This document shows positions 22,201 to 50,300 of a stretch of 64,000 nucleotides of DNA, piece after piece; the first letter of the stretch is position 1, and each line of letters starts with the position of its first letter. The DNA lies in the NCBI GenBank assembly GCA_003116995.1, contig BDSL01000057.1:62001-126000 (forward strand). Reading direction: 5' to 3'. Under the pieces are notes generated by a model. That model was given only the letters and a program-made list of their open reading frames with translations. It searched no databases and was not told the origin of the DNA. The translations under genes were made by a program, and so were the position numbers. Source of the stretch: Yamagishiella unicocca. Taxonomy: Eukaryota > Chlorophyta > Chlorophyceae > Chlamydomonadales > Volvocaceae.

Positions 22201-25133
22201 GAACAGCGAATGAGAGAACAGCAAGTGAGAGAACAGCGGGTGAGAGAACAGCGGGTGAGAGAACAGCGGGTGAGAGAACAGCGGGTGAGAGAACAGCGGA
22301 TGAGAGAACAGAGGATGAGAGAACAGAGGATGAGAGAACAACGGGTGAGAGAACAGAGGATGAGAGGACAGCGGATGAGAGAACAGCGGGTGAGAGAACA
22401 GCGGGTGAGAGAACAGCGGGTGAGAGAACAGCGGGTGAGAGAACAGCGGGTGAGAGAACAGCGGGTGAGAGAACAGCGGGTGAGAGAACAGCGGGTGAGA
22501 GAACAGCGGGTGAGAGGACAGCGGGTGAGAGGACAGCGGGTGAGAGAACAGCGGGTGAGAGAACAGCGGGTGAGAGAACAGCGGGTGAGAGAACAGCGGG
22601 TGAGAGAACAGCGGGTGAGAGAACAGCGGGTGAGAGAACAGCGGGTGAGAGAACAGCGGGCAGGAGCCGCCGGGTTGGGTAAGAGCCGTACATGGCCAGC
22701 CGAGGACGGCACCAAAACGCAGAACGCCCGCTCTGTAACGCAACGCGGAAGGGCAGCGTAACATAACGAGGAACGTTCTGCGTCAAAAAAATCAGAATGG
22801 GCGGGCAGCTAGTGCTTGGTTTGACCGTCTGCACGGCAGAAGGAAGCGGCAGGATACCCAGATCGCCACGCCGTACCGTACGGCGACAAAACGCGCCGTA
22901 CCTGGTAGTCATCCGGCCGGTTCGCCAGTGCCTCGTCGACCATGTCGTTCAGCAGCTCTGTATTTGCGAGCGCTGCACCGGAGAGCCGCCGCTGGGAGTT
23001 GTTACGGCCGCGGCTGGGGATGCTGCGCAGCGTGGGCCGCTCGTTGCTGTACATGCGGCCGTCCATTTCGCTCTGCGAGTCGGGCGGGTGCACCAGCAAG
23101 CCGTGAGCGTCGTGGGGCAGGATCTGTGGGGCAGGATCTGTGGGGCAGGATCTGTGGGGCAGGATCTGTGGGGCAGGATCTGTGGGGCAGGATCTGTGGG
23201 GCAGGATCTGTGGGGCAGGATCTCTGGGGCAGAACCTATAGGCAGGATCTTTAGGCAGGATCTGTGTGGGGTGTGTGCATCCCAGCCTAGGCCGGAATCT
23301 TCACGGGGCAAGCAGGGATCGTCCAGCATCCACCTCTCACAGGGCAAGCAGGGTGTTCGTGTCAAGCGCCCACCGCCCCACCACACACCCCGAGACACTC
23401 CGGGAGCTAGGGCCATCCACCTCCCACCTGGCACCCACCTACAACCTGGAACCCCACCTGCCCGACCCCCTCCTTCCGGAGTAACAACCCACTGGGAGCG
23501 CCCAAGACCTGGCCTCCCTCCACCCTGCCCCAACCCACCTCATTCCTGGTCTACCCTCTACCGCAGTCCTCCCTCAATCATCCGCGGCACTACCTTCATG
23601 ACAGCAATGCTGGCGACCCAACATACCACTTCCTCCGGCTAGTCACACCACGACCCATTCGTTAGCTCACGATTCTTCGCTTTCCCCCGCCCTTCCCGCA
23701 TGCTATCCAAGAAGCCACTCCACCCTGCCCCCGCCCTACAAAGCCACTCCAGCCTGCGACCGCCCTAGAAAGCCACTCCAGCCTGCCACCGCCCTAGAAA
23801 GCCACTCCAGCCTGCCACCGCCCTAGAAAGCCACTCCAGCCTGCCACCGCCCTACAAAGCCACTCCACCCTGCCGCCGCCCTACAAAGCCACTCCGTCCT
23901 GCCCCCGGCCCTCCTTACCTGCATGCTACTCCGGCTCGCCGCCAGGTCAAGTAGAAGCCCGCTGCCGCCCTCACTCGTCTCCGCGGACATCTGCCGCGCC
24001 TTATCCATCGCCTGAGCCAGCCGCTGATCCTGCTCCGCAGTGACGCCGTACATGATGCTACGCCACCGGCCCCCGGGCCCCCCCGAAGATATCGAGCCCA
24101 CCGCCGCCTTGGAGCGCAGCGGCCCCGCCGTGGACTGACTGGCAGCCGCTGCCGCCGCACCCGCCTGCTCCAACGTCCTCCTCAGCAGGTCGTCCCCGTG
24201 GCTGGCGCCCAGGTTAAGGCTGCGCCTGCGGGTGCCCTTACGGCTGCCGTCTGCGTCCGACTCCGCTGCCACCACGCCACCCGGCGGCTGCTTGCCGCCT
24301 TCGGCACCTTCATCGACGGGGCTGCTACGCTGCCCCTGGCCCTGGCGATCTGGGTCGCCCGCGGCAGCCCCTACCTGCTGCTGCTGCTGATCCACGGCCT
24401 GATGGCCTGCCGGACCGCCGTCGGCGACACTATCACCGTCAGTGTCGACGTCGGCGTCCGCGTCCAGGCTGGGGGCGCTGTGCGGTTGCGGGTGGTGGTG
24501 GTGATTTGCGAGCCGGTGCGCCGGGCTGTGGTGGCTGAGCTGGCCGTTGACGTTGAGCTCCGGCTGGCTGTGGCTGTGCAGCTGCCAGGCAACGTGAAGG
24601 TGCTTCCTGTGCGGGTGCGGGTGCGGGTGCGGCGGCTGCGCGGGCTGGTCGGCACAGCCAGGGCCCTGCTGCTGCGGCTGCTCCTGCGGCTGCTGTGGCT
24701 GCTGCGGCTGCTGCTGCTCCGGCGGCGGCGGCGGCGGCTGCATAGGCGGCGGCGGATCGCTGGTCGTTTGCGCGCCTGTAATGACGGGCGACGACAGCGA
24801 CGACACGGCACCCATCCCATACGGCATCGCCGCGGCGGCCGCGGCGGCACTCGCCGCTGTGGTCCCGGAGCCGGCCTGTCCCTGATCCAGACCAAGGTCC
24901 CTACCTGCGCCAGCACCCAGGTCGAGCCACCGGCCCAGCTGCAGCTCCGCGGCACTGACTCCGCCCAATCTTCCGCCGCCGCCGCTGCCGGGACCGTGAT
25001 TGAACGCCTGGTACGGCTGCTGTTGCTGCCGCTGGGACGAGTACTGGCTGTTGCAGTCTTGGCACTGCTGGCTGCACGCCCGCCCGGTGCCATCCACGCC
25101 CTGGCCGCTGCACGGCGTGCCCCAGGCCTGGAT
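10275..25133 (-). CDS. C2-domain inositol-polyphosphate 5-phosphatase (type II-like), multi-exon
   Basis: Removes the 5-phosphate from phosphoinositides or inositol phosphates, presumably at membranes through its C2 domains. The 24 exons are 25133-23919, 23123-22902, 22158-22019, 21708-21555, 21279-21174, 20961-20822, 20495-20406, 19954-19910, 18162-18088, 17824-17651, 17465-17111, 16623-16499, 16283-15996, 15632-15480, 14988-14903, 14603-14484, 14207-14099, 13658-13572, 13131-13061, 12895-12538, 12160-11792, 11349-11263, 11176-10943 and 10718-10275. Phases agree, giving 1,748 residues. In order: a Gln/Pro/His-rich N-terminus (1-480); a C2 domain (about 526-659, with DPYAVVSCDD and DPFWDEF); and the catalytic domain from GTWNVG (about 672) through VIGVQ, a low-complexity insert of about 350 residues, SHLAAH, GDLNYR (about 1157), PAYCDRIL and SDHKPV. 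A C2-like region (about 1350-1525) and a Gly-rich tail follow. The true first exon is not found. Intron 7 needs a GC donor, and exon 12 is the least certain. Neighbours: it diverges from the NLR-like gene. Confidence 0.9.
12281..12330 (-). repeat. Dispersed intron repeat, family 1 (copy B)
   Basis: On the minus strand it reads GCCCTCGGTTTGTCGGCC then GTGGATTCGCGGATT, about 120 bp before the acceptor of exon 21 (12160) of the 5-phosphatase gene. It is in sense orientation to that gene. The same element occurs at about 5314-5363 in copy A. Confidence 0.85.
12482..12510. repeat. Interstitial telomere-like tract (CCCTAAA), copy B
   Basis: Identical to the tract at 5515-5543. On the gene's strand it reads as TTTAGGG and starts about 30 bp downstream of the exon 20 donor (12538). 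Confidence 0.9.
14630..14692. repeat. Interstitial telomere-like tract, degenerate
   Basis: TTTAGG, TTTAGGG and TTTTAGGG units with several changes, in the intron between exons 15 and 16 of the 5-phosphatase gene. Confidence 0.85.
15175..15440. repeat. 20-bp minisatellite in intron 14 of the 5-phosphatase gene
   Basis: About 13 units of 20 bp. Read on the gene's strand, each unit carries GGTAAG or GGTGAG, a 5'-splice-site-like string, and the array begins about 40 bp after the real donor of exon 14 (15480). It is intronic. The plus-strand frame through it is an artefact. Confidence 0.85.
16735..16825. repeat. Short CACCGCCCCAG tandem repeat in an intron
   Basis: About eight 11-bp units, some with a GCA change, lying between exons 11 and 12 of the 5-phosphatase gene. 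No coding role is seen. Confidence 0.75.
18183..19590. repeat. 43-bp minisatellite, about 32 units, in intron 8
   Basis: Each 43-bp unit is made of two related halves, each containing CCAGATGG or CCAGACGG. Units differ by a few substitutions (GGTCAC, GATCAC, TATCAC). Because 43 is not a multiple of three, the array cycles through all frames and creates three overlapping plus-strand frames of 600-880 codons, none of them real. It fills the intron between minus-strand exons 8 (19954-19910) and 9 (18162-18088). There are no variable spacers, so it is not a CRISPR array. Confidence 0.95.
19625..19895. repeat. Roughly 25-bp C-rich minisatellite in the same intron
   Basis: Units of AAGTGGCCACTCGG or AAGTGGTCACTCG separated by runs of 8-10 C. 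It lies between the 43-bp array and exon 8 of the 5-phosphatase gene. C-run lengths vary, so the assembled length may be unreliable. Confidence 0.85.
22160..22660. repeat. 15-bp minisatellite, about 33 units, abutting a 3' splice site
   Basis: Plus-strand unit GTGAGAGAACAGCGG. On the gene's (minus) strand it reads as TTCTCTCACCCGCTG, so every unit supplies a pyrimidine tract. The last unit ends in CCCGCAG, which is the acceptor of exon 3 (22158). The array is intronic. All three plus-strand and minus-strand frames through it stay open because the unit is 15 bp. Confidence 0.93.
23113..23230. repeat. 14-bp minisatellite at the acceptor of exon 2
   Basis: About eight copies of GTGGGGCAGGATCT. 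On the minus strand each unit reads CCCCACAGATCCTG, containing a complete acceptor-like CCCCACAG. The copy nearest the exon is used in the gene model (exon 2 starts at 23123), so the array is a ladder of possible 3' splice sites. Confidence 0.88.
23690..23905. repeat. 29-bp tandem repeat in intron 1 of the 5-phosphatase gene
   Basis: Seven or so units containing AAAGCCACTCCA and CTGCCACCGCCCT. The array lies just downstream (minus strand) of the donor of exon 1 at 23919. Confidence 0.85.
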
Positions 25134-27735
25134 CTGCGCGTGTTGGGGGGGGGGAGCACACCGAGGTGGAGGGGGGCCCACACCGAGGTCGCTGTGCGTC
25201 AGCCGCGAATGGTACGCAGCAGCAAACAGCAGCAAGCGGGATGTGGGTCGCCACGAGGGGGCCAGCGGCCACCCCTCCCGGGCGGTGGTTCAGGAGAGCA
25301 GGGGAAAGCAACGGGGGGGTGAGGACAGAGGAGGCCGAACGGAAGGGGGTTGTGTGTTGCGGACATGCACTACGGCGTGAGAGTGCCGGCATATCGCTCC
25401 CTGGCTGGCTGGGTGGGAAGCGGGAGGTGGCAGCAGCGTAAGCAGGTGTGAACCTGGATCGAGGGCCCTGCAGAGAGACCCAAGCTTCCCCCCCGTCCAG
25501 CCCCTGCTTTAGGCACCGAATCCAGGCCCGGCTTTTAGCCATGCTGGAATCAAGCATGCAGGCCCAGCAGGAGTGTCCCTCCCGCCCTGCGCGCCGATTG
25601 ACCATCGCCTGGCACGCACAGGGTTGAGATTCTCTATGTGCTATGGAGCTTCAGACGGGCCATACAGACGGGGGCTTCTGGTCGCCCGCCGTTTCCTCTC
25701 CTTTCTACCCGTTTTCGCAGCACAGTGCATGCTCACAGCTGAAAAGCAGTCATTGGTGTATGCGCTGATCGCCTTGCTCGTTTGGGTCAACTCTCCGGCC
25801 CAGTCTCACCTGGCATGCTGGCGAGGGCGGTGGGAGCAGCACATGTTGGCACGAGCTCCCTTTCAGGCAGTTTACCTCCTCTAACAGGCAATCCAAAACT
25901 GCAATTGCATCTTCAAGCTGTATGAAAGCACCATGGACGGTACGGGCAAAGAGCAAGGGCGTCGATGCGGGGTCGTTATGTCGCACTAGCGCCTCTCGAG
26001 GACCAAAGCGAGTAACAAGGAGCCAAGCAGGCAGCCTAAAGCAAATTGCATCATGACTCCTCCTATGAGGCAAGCGTGCACTACTACTGTATGGCACTCA
26101 ACGGTCACGTCGCCCCTGCCAAGGGCAGACGCTGTGGCAAATCCATCGTACATAAGTGCTTTACATGCTTATCTATGATTGTGCAGCGGCGCTAGCGCGA
26201 CACACCAGTTTCTCCTCGTCGGTCATTTCCCGTCCAGGCGGCCTTGGCTCGCTTCACCGTCAAGAAGAATGCCCCAACATCCTTCTGGGATGCTTGTAAA
26301 AGTAAAGCCCAAAAGGCACACGCATATTCCTGGGCAGAAGGGCTGGCAACAAATTACTCCAGGAGATTTTGCGGATGATAGTTACGCCTACAATTAAAGT
26401 GTGCACATTTCGTCAAGAGCAAGATGACTGGGGTTTCAGACGCCGCCAATCTAGGAACAATCTCGTCCAACTCGTTAGTACAGCAAGTCAAGGCTCCTGC
26501 AAACTCCAAAAACAGATACCCCCACCTGTACAGCCACATACCTGGATTGGATATAAATTGCAAGCCGAAACCGCTATGTTGTGAGCTTATGACAACCAGA
26601 AGTCACAGTTTTGGAACGACTTGTTTAGTCCTCCGTCTGGCAAGGCTTGGCCATATAATAAATACTAAGATGCTGAAACGTTCTCGATACCGGCTCAGGG
26701 CAAATGTGTGACTGGGTCCGTCTAGGCAAGCTTCGGCCGTCTGGACACGGGGTAGGACTGGGGTGGACTGGATACGGCGGAGCCGGACAATGGAAGGCCG
26801 CCGGTGCAAGAGCATCAGGATTGAGCAGGAAGTGTCTAATCTTTAGAAGACTAATGGCTTCCAAGGAGATAGGGTCGCTCGCGAAACCACGGCGAACGAC
26901 CCTTGGGTCCCCATCTGGGTTCGGCTCTCGACCGGAATGACTGTGGCCATCCAGAAGCGAATCACTGCACACTATACTGAACTGTTGTTATGGTTGAAGA
27001 CTTACTCCTTGCAAGGGGTTCACATCTGTACATTCCTTGCAACGCACATTGGACCTCCACCGTCCAACCCTCCATAGCCGGAAAAGCTCCGCGAGGGATC
27101 TGCGGTGTTCGTCTCAGTTTTCCTGCAGTATATATAGTAAAATGCAACATCCTAAAACTTGTACTCGTTCAAAACCGTGCGGCCTTGTCGAAACGTCTGA
27201 AACGGCTGGCCAGGTACGCTTTAGCCACGAGCACCGGTATCGTATTACGCGATCATTAATAACAGATGTATGTGCTTACAATAGATGTATGTGCGTACAG
27301 GGTTTTGTGGTGTCCTTATGCGCAAGCTCGAAGGGAGTGCGTATTTGTCAGCAAGCTCTCTGCTAGAATTGCTGGAGAACAATACCCACTTTATTTTAAA
27401 TAATATGTTAAGTGTTTTAGGATCTACAACACGGCTTGGCGTAGCGTCTTGCAAGCAAACTCTTGGCATGAGCCGCTCGCTCCAACCAAAATAGTGCATA
27501 TGTTGGAGAATTGAATCATGGGCAAAGGAGGCGGATGTGGCGCAAGCAAGGCGGTTCGCGTGCCCAGCGTCAGTGCGCAGCCAGTGGTGCAGGTAATTAC
27601 GAGGGCAACGCGTAAGGCCGCGCCCATCCACACCAATACCGGGACATCTCTGTGTCATTTACCTGTGCAGATCGTATTGGAATAAAGCATGCGATACAAT
27701 CCATCGATTAGGACACCCCATTAACATCCACGGCC
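25134..27735. other. Divergent intergenic region between the 5-phosphatase and NLR-like genes
   Basis: Base composition is clearly AT-richer than the flanks. No exon with recognisable motifs was found. It should hold the missing 5' exon(s) and promoter of the minus-strand gene and the promoter of the plus-strand gene. A TATATATA string lies at 27129-27136. Short open frames such as 25750-26097 (minus) have no motif support. Confidence 0.5.
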
Positions 27736-45166
<17,431 letters not shown>

Positions 45167-47314
45167 GCCGCCGCCACGCCTCGGGTGCCGAGCGTCCGTT
45201 TAAGGCTGCGGCGGGGGATTGCTCCAGGGGGGGACACGGGGCAGGGTCGCGGTGACGCAGCGCCGGTTGGCTCCGGAGCTGAGGGCTGAGTCCGGCGTGG
45301 CAAGCAATGAGGTTGGAGCGGCTTGAGGGTTCTGGCGATAGGAGGATGCTCGACTGCTTGGAGGGCGGTTCAAAAGTGCCACAGTGCCACACCAACGTTC
45401 TGGGCAATGGGGGTGGGTCGGTGGCGGGGCTCAAAACGCACGAGAGCGTGGGTACCAGAATGCGCTGAGAAGCGTGCTGGGGTCACTGGCGGCCCGCGGA
45501 TTGCAGCTGGCGGCTTCGGTGTGGGGGCAGAGCTCAGTGGCTAGAGAAGCCCCTTCCGGCAGCAGTATATCAGGTTCAGCTATGACACGGGTGATAACGG
45601 CGCGGATGGTAGTAGCATGGGTGGCAGTAGCATAGAAATGCAATGTGCAACGGACGCCGATGCCCTGGTGCCTTGGGGAGTCGGTGGTTTTGGAACCTCG
45701 CCTAAAGTAATGGTGGTGGTGGTGGTGACTCCTCAGGGCTGAGGCGCATCATACTCGCGCGAGTGACTCGAAGACGTGCCTGCTCTTTGCTGCTGCTGTA
45801 ATAACGTCGTCCCCGAGGCCCCCAGAACCATGTCTCGGCGTCCCTTTTGGGATCCACTTGCCCCCGCTGCTTGATCCACCGATTTACAAAAAAACCCGTG
45901 CGCTGGACCTGCTGAAATGGGCTGGGCGCTGGGGCGGCTGGACACGGTCGGTCAGTCGGAATACACAGTCTGTATGGGGCTGGGGCTGGTAAACACAGTC
46001 GGGCTCGGGCTGGGGCTCGGGTTGGGGCTGCGTACTAGATTCAGTCTGGGGCTGGGGCTGGTGAGCACCATGCACGTGTTGTCTCTCTTGAGGAGCCGTG
46101 GTATGCGACGTGTGCAGCGCGATAGGTTTGGTATGCAGCACAGGGCGGCAGCGGAGTGCAGCGGAGGCCTCCCCCGCAGCCCGCCGCTGCACTCAAAGGA
46201 TGGATCATGGCATATATATATGAAGTTGTAAACCTCATAAAAATCAAATAACTCGCGTAAATGGGTATACATACCCATGCGTGGTTCCGGGTTGGGATAA
46301 CGGTAATAATTCTCCCTTCCTACGTTAGTGCGCATACGGTCGCCAAAGACCCTTTTTCCTTCAAAGCCAGTCAACAAATACCTTACATTGTTCTGAGGTG
46401 ATGTGGTAATGCTCTTCCCGTCTCGGCGAAGCCTTCCAAACATGGTACCGGTAATTTGGAGGCATCACAGCTGCTACTAAGGTCCTCACGCGATGCCGAT
46501 CAGCATATTTTCCTTCGACACCATGAGATCGTGCAGGATCGTGGTACGTGCAGGCTTGCAAATGTTGAACGGTGCGGCCCGTAAAACCCCGTATAAAGTT
46601 TCGTCGCGCGGCTGTCAGGCTGGTGCTTGCGACAGGTATTCGATGAATCTGACCTTAGCCACCTTCCTTTACGAACATCACATGACATTTGCATGTATTT
46701 GGGCGCGTTGGCGGTACGGGCTTCCCTTCGAGGCCATCACTGCCAAAGCACAAAGGGTGGTGCATTCCCCTGGTTCTGGCAGCTTCTGTGCTCCTATGCA
46801 CACAGCATATGGCCTGGGGTTTGCTGACTTTTCATTGTGTCATGGCTCGGTTATGGTGTACGGCATTGCTCGGACACTTCACCAAGGGCTCCATAGGTTC
46901 ACATATGCTAATAGCGTTAACATCGCCACTGCTTACGCAACCGAAAAAGTGCTGTTTCTGGCCAAAGCGGCAACTGTGTGACCTGACCACCCCAAACTAC
47001 GACTGACTGCGGTCCCTCGCCAAGTGGGTGGCTTTTACAAGCAGGCATTTTGGACGATTAGATAGCTTGATAGGGATGATGCTCGCTTCGGTTTCGGTTC
47101 GACTGGCAGCTGTGTGAGGATGCTTCGGGCCAGCTCTGGGGCAGCCGCAAAAAGCCCGCCAGAGCTCAGACCCCCTAGCACGGCCTCATTAGAACAGCCA
47201 GCGCGTCCATGGAGGGCAGCGGACGTTAGCGCGCCGAGCAGCGGACCCCAAGTAAATAAAACGTTCAGCACACACTGCCGGACAGGCATCGCTGCCGCGC
47301 TGCAGTCATACGAT
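45167..47314. other. Intergenic region between the NLR-like gene and the receptor-like kinase
   Basis: Two candidate plus-strand TGTAA poly(A) signals for the upstream gene lie at 45797-45801 and 46227-46231. A GGGCTGGGGCT-type minisatellite lies around 45975-46060, and a TATATATA-type string at about 46213-46220. No gene was recognised. Open frames at 45952-46443 (minus) and 46493-46981 (plus) lack motifs. Base composition drops towards AT from about 46200 onwards. Confidence 0.5.
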
Positions 47315-50300
47315 ATGCGTAGAGGTGCCGGCGGTTCTGGCAGTACCATCAAGAGCTGCGGCGCGGCTCGCTTGTCAGGGGCTCGCCTGCTGCCGCAACC
47401 CGCCCTGCTGCTGCCGTTGCTGCTGCTGGTTGCGGCCTTGTTGCTGGACGCACCGACTTCTGTGGGGGTCGCTACGGACACCTTAACAAATGTCTACAGC
47501 GAGTCACAGCTTGTGGCGGCAGTCAGCAACAACAGCGTGCTGGCAGTGCGGCTCATGGCCAACTTGCGGCTGGAAGCGAAATCGTGGCCGCCCGTACCCA
47601 TTCAGCGCTACGCTGACTTTACTATCTCGGGGGCGGACTTCTTCCCCATCCTTGATCTGGCGTTCATTGAATCTAAGATCCTGCTGCATCCGGGGGTGGT
47701 CTTCACATTGCGGCAGGTAAGATAGCGAGGGGCGTGTGTGTGTGCGTGTGTGCGTGTGTGCGTGTGTGCGTCTTATTTTAAAGCTAAGCCTAGAAACCTC
47801 CACAGGGGATGTCGGTTAGACGCTAAGCGGCCATGGGGTGTGGGTGGGTGTCGGTTGCGGGCGCCAGCTGTAACGGAACTATGGAAGGCGGCAAGCGACA
47901 GCTGGCCCCAACGCGTTTGTAGAGATTGCGAATTAGGGCTGCACCGGACACGACGCGACCCATATGCTCCAGTGCGTGGCCCGGTGACTGGCAGTGGGAA
48001 GTGGTCAGCGCGTATTGTTTTGGCGCCATGTCCCCGAGGCGTCGTGCTGCTGCTGCGCGACAGCTGCGACGTCGGCTAGCCGGGTCCACACACACAGCAC
48101 GTGTGCGGGCGCACTGCCACACAGCACGTGTGCGGGTGCACCGCCTCACAGCACGTGTGCGGGCGCACTGCCACACAGCACGTGTGCGGGCGCACTGCCA
48201 CACAGCACGTGTGCGGGCGCACTGCCACACAGCACGTGTGCGGGCGCACTGCCACACAGCACGTGTGCGGGCGCACTGCCACACAGCACGTGTGCGGGCG
48301 CACTGCCACACAGCACGTGTGCGGGCGCACTGCCACACAGCACGTGTGCGGGCACACTGCCACACAGCACGTGTGCGGGCTGGCTGGGCGGGCAGAGCTG
48401 GTCAGGAGTAGTGCTGGCGGAGCTGGTCAGGAGCAGGGCTGGCAGGGCTGGTCAGGAGTAGTGCTGGCAGAGCTGGTCAGGAGTAGTGCTGGCAGAGCTG
48501 GTCAGGAGTAGTGCTGGCAGAGCTGGTCAGGAGTAGTGCTGGCAGAGCTGGTCGGGAGCAGTGCTGGCAGAGCTGGTCAGGAGTAGTGCTGGCAGAGCTG
48601 GTCAGGAGTAGTGCTGGCAGAGCTGGTCGGGAGTAGTGCTGGCGGGACTCTCCCCCGTTCCGACGCCTACTTGCCTAATCGGCACCCCTGGTTGGAACGC
48701 CTTTCGCACCACAGAGGGCCCGCAGGCGCCAGCATGCAACTCCCAGCACATCTGAAGTTGAAGTTGCAGCGTTCGGGCAGGCGCAGGGGGAGCTCAGTCT
48801 GACCGCTGAGCGTGCCTCCTTGCCTCCCGCCCTTAGGCTATGCACCCGCTACACTTCCCACGTCGAGTAACCGGTTTTTCTTGTCACCCCCCTTTGGTCA
48901 TGTAACCGGGATCTTCTTGTCACCCATCTTTGGTCGCCCCGCCCCTCCCCCCCCGACAGTTGGAGCTCCGAAACGCCCGGATGCGTAGCGGCTTCGAGGT
49001 ACGGCAGGGCTGCGTGCGGGGAGGAGGGGAGACAGGCCTTAGTAGGCAACCGCATGCCTGGTCGGTGCCGGGCAGGCGGGGCGGGAGGGGCGAGAGGGCA
49101 GGAGGGGCGAGAGGGCAGGAGGGGCGGGAGGGCAGGAGGGGCGAGAGGGCGGGAGGGGCGAGAGGGCAGGAGGGGCGAGAGGGCAGGAGGGGCGGGAGGG
49201 CAGGAGGGGCGGGAGGGCAGGAGGGGCGGGAGGGCAGGAGAGGGTTTGGTGGGGACGGTGGAAGGAGGGGTGGGAGGGCAGGAGGGGGTTTGGTGGGGAC
49301 GGTGGGAGGAGGGGCGAGAGGGCAGGAGGGGATTTGGTGGGGACGGGGTGGCCGCTAGGTGGGTTGTCAAAGGCGGGTCGGTGGCTGCCACGGGTCGAAA
49401 GGTTGTCTCGCCACCCGCGCCCACTCCCTAGCAGCAGCAGCCGCTGAGGACGTGACCCCCCTCGCGATGAGGGAGCCGCACCATAAGGGGGCCGTGTATC
49501 GTCGCTCAGTGGTCGTGCTCGCGTCAAACACGCGTTTCTCCGCTACCCCGCCCCACCCTCTGCCTCATGTGGACCCGGGAGCTGGCATGCGCGCTTCCTC
49601 CTCCGACCGGCCCACAGAGTCCTCCGGCATGCCTAAACACCTAAACAGACGTGTCCTAGCCCGTCAAAAGCACTTCCGAGCCTTATGCGACCACTGCGCC
49701 CTTCTCCTCGCACTCACACTACCTCACTCTCCCTCCATGTCCTATGTCGTGCAACCGGATTGTCGGCCCCCCTCCTCCGCTCCGTTTACTCGCCTCCCAT
49801 CTCCTCTGGACCGCCATCTTCAACGCCCTTGGCTTGTCGGCCGTGGATTCGCGGATTATCTTTTGCCCACCCCCACCCCCTCCAGGTGGATATCTTCGCC
49901 GCCAGCCCCAACTCCACCGTGCGATACGAGGGGATGATCTACCACTGCTTCAGCTGCCTGCCGGTGGACATCCTTTTCAACATCATGCGTTCGTCACCCG
50001 CCGCCACCCTGCCGCAGCGGGTGGAGTACGGCTCGTGGTGCCGTACACAGGCCCTCCTCCGCGCCTGCTACAACAGCAACGTCATCAACGTCACCAGCGC
50101 CAGCACGAACCTGCCGGTTTCGGGGCTGCAGGGCGTCACCAGCGGAGGAGGCTACGTGGTGGAGGCGGAGATGATGGTGTTTGTGTGAGTACGGAGGCGG
50201 GCGCGTGTGTTGATTTCCAGGCACTTGTGGGGTTTCGGGATTGGCTCATCACCATTTGTGGGGTTGGTGGTGGAGTGTCCAGGTACTTGCGAGGTTTCTT

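Noticed and set aside
22037..22912. Plus and minus frames rich in REQRV, LFSHP or AVLSP repeats
   Set aside because: Created by the 15-bp intronic minisatellite at 22160-22660.
24198..25322. 374-codon plus-strand frame
   Set aside because: It is the opposite strand of the Gln/Pro/His-rich exon 1 of the 5-phosphatase, which joins in phase to exon 2.
47926..48511. Cys/His repeat frames that resemble zinc-finger-like repeats (CHTARVRAH)
   Set aside because: They arise from the 27-bp minisatellite in kinase intron 1. The pattern is present in all frames on both strands.
49359..49560. Candidate kinase ectodomain exon around 49430-49510 (AAAEDVTPLAMREP)
   Set aside because: It does not fit the phase of the neighbouring exons, while exon 48960-48998 joins directly to 49886-50184 in phase 0.
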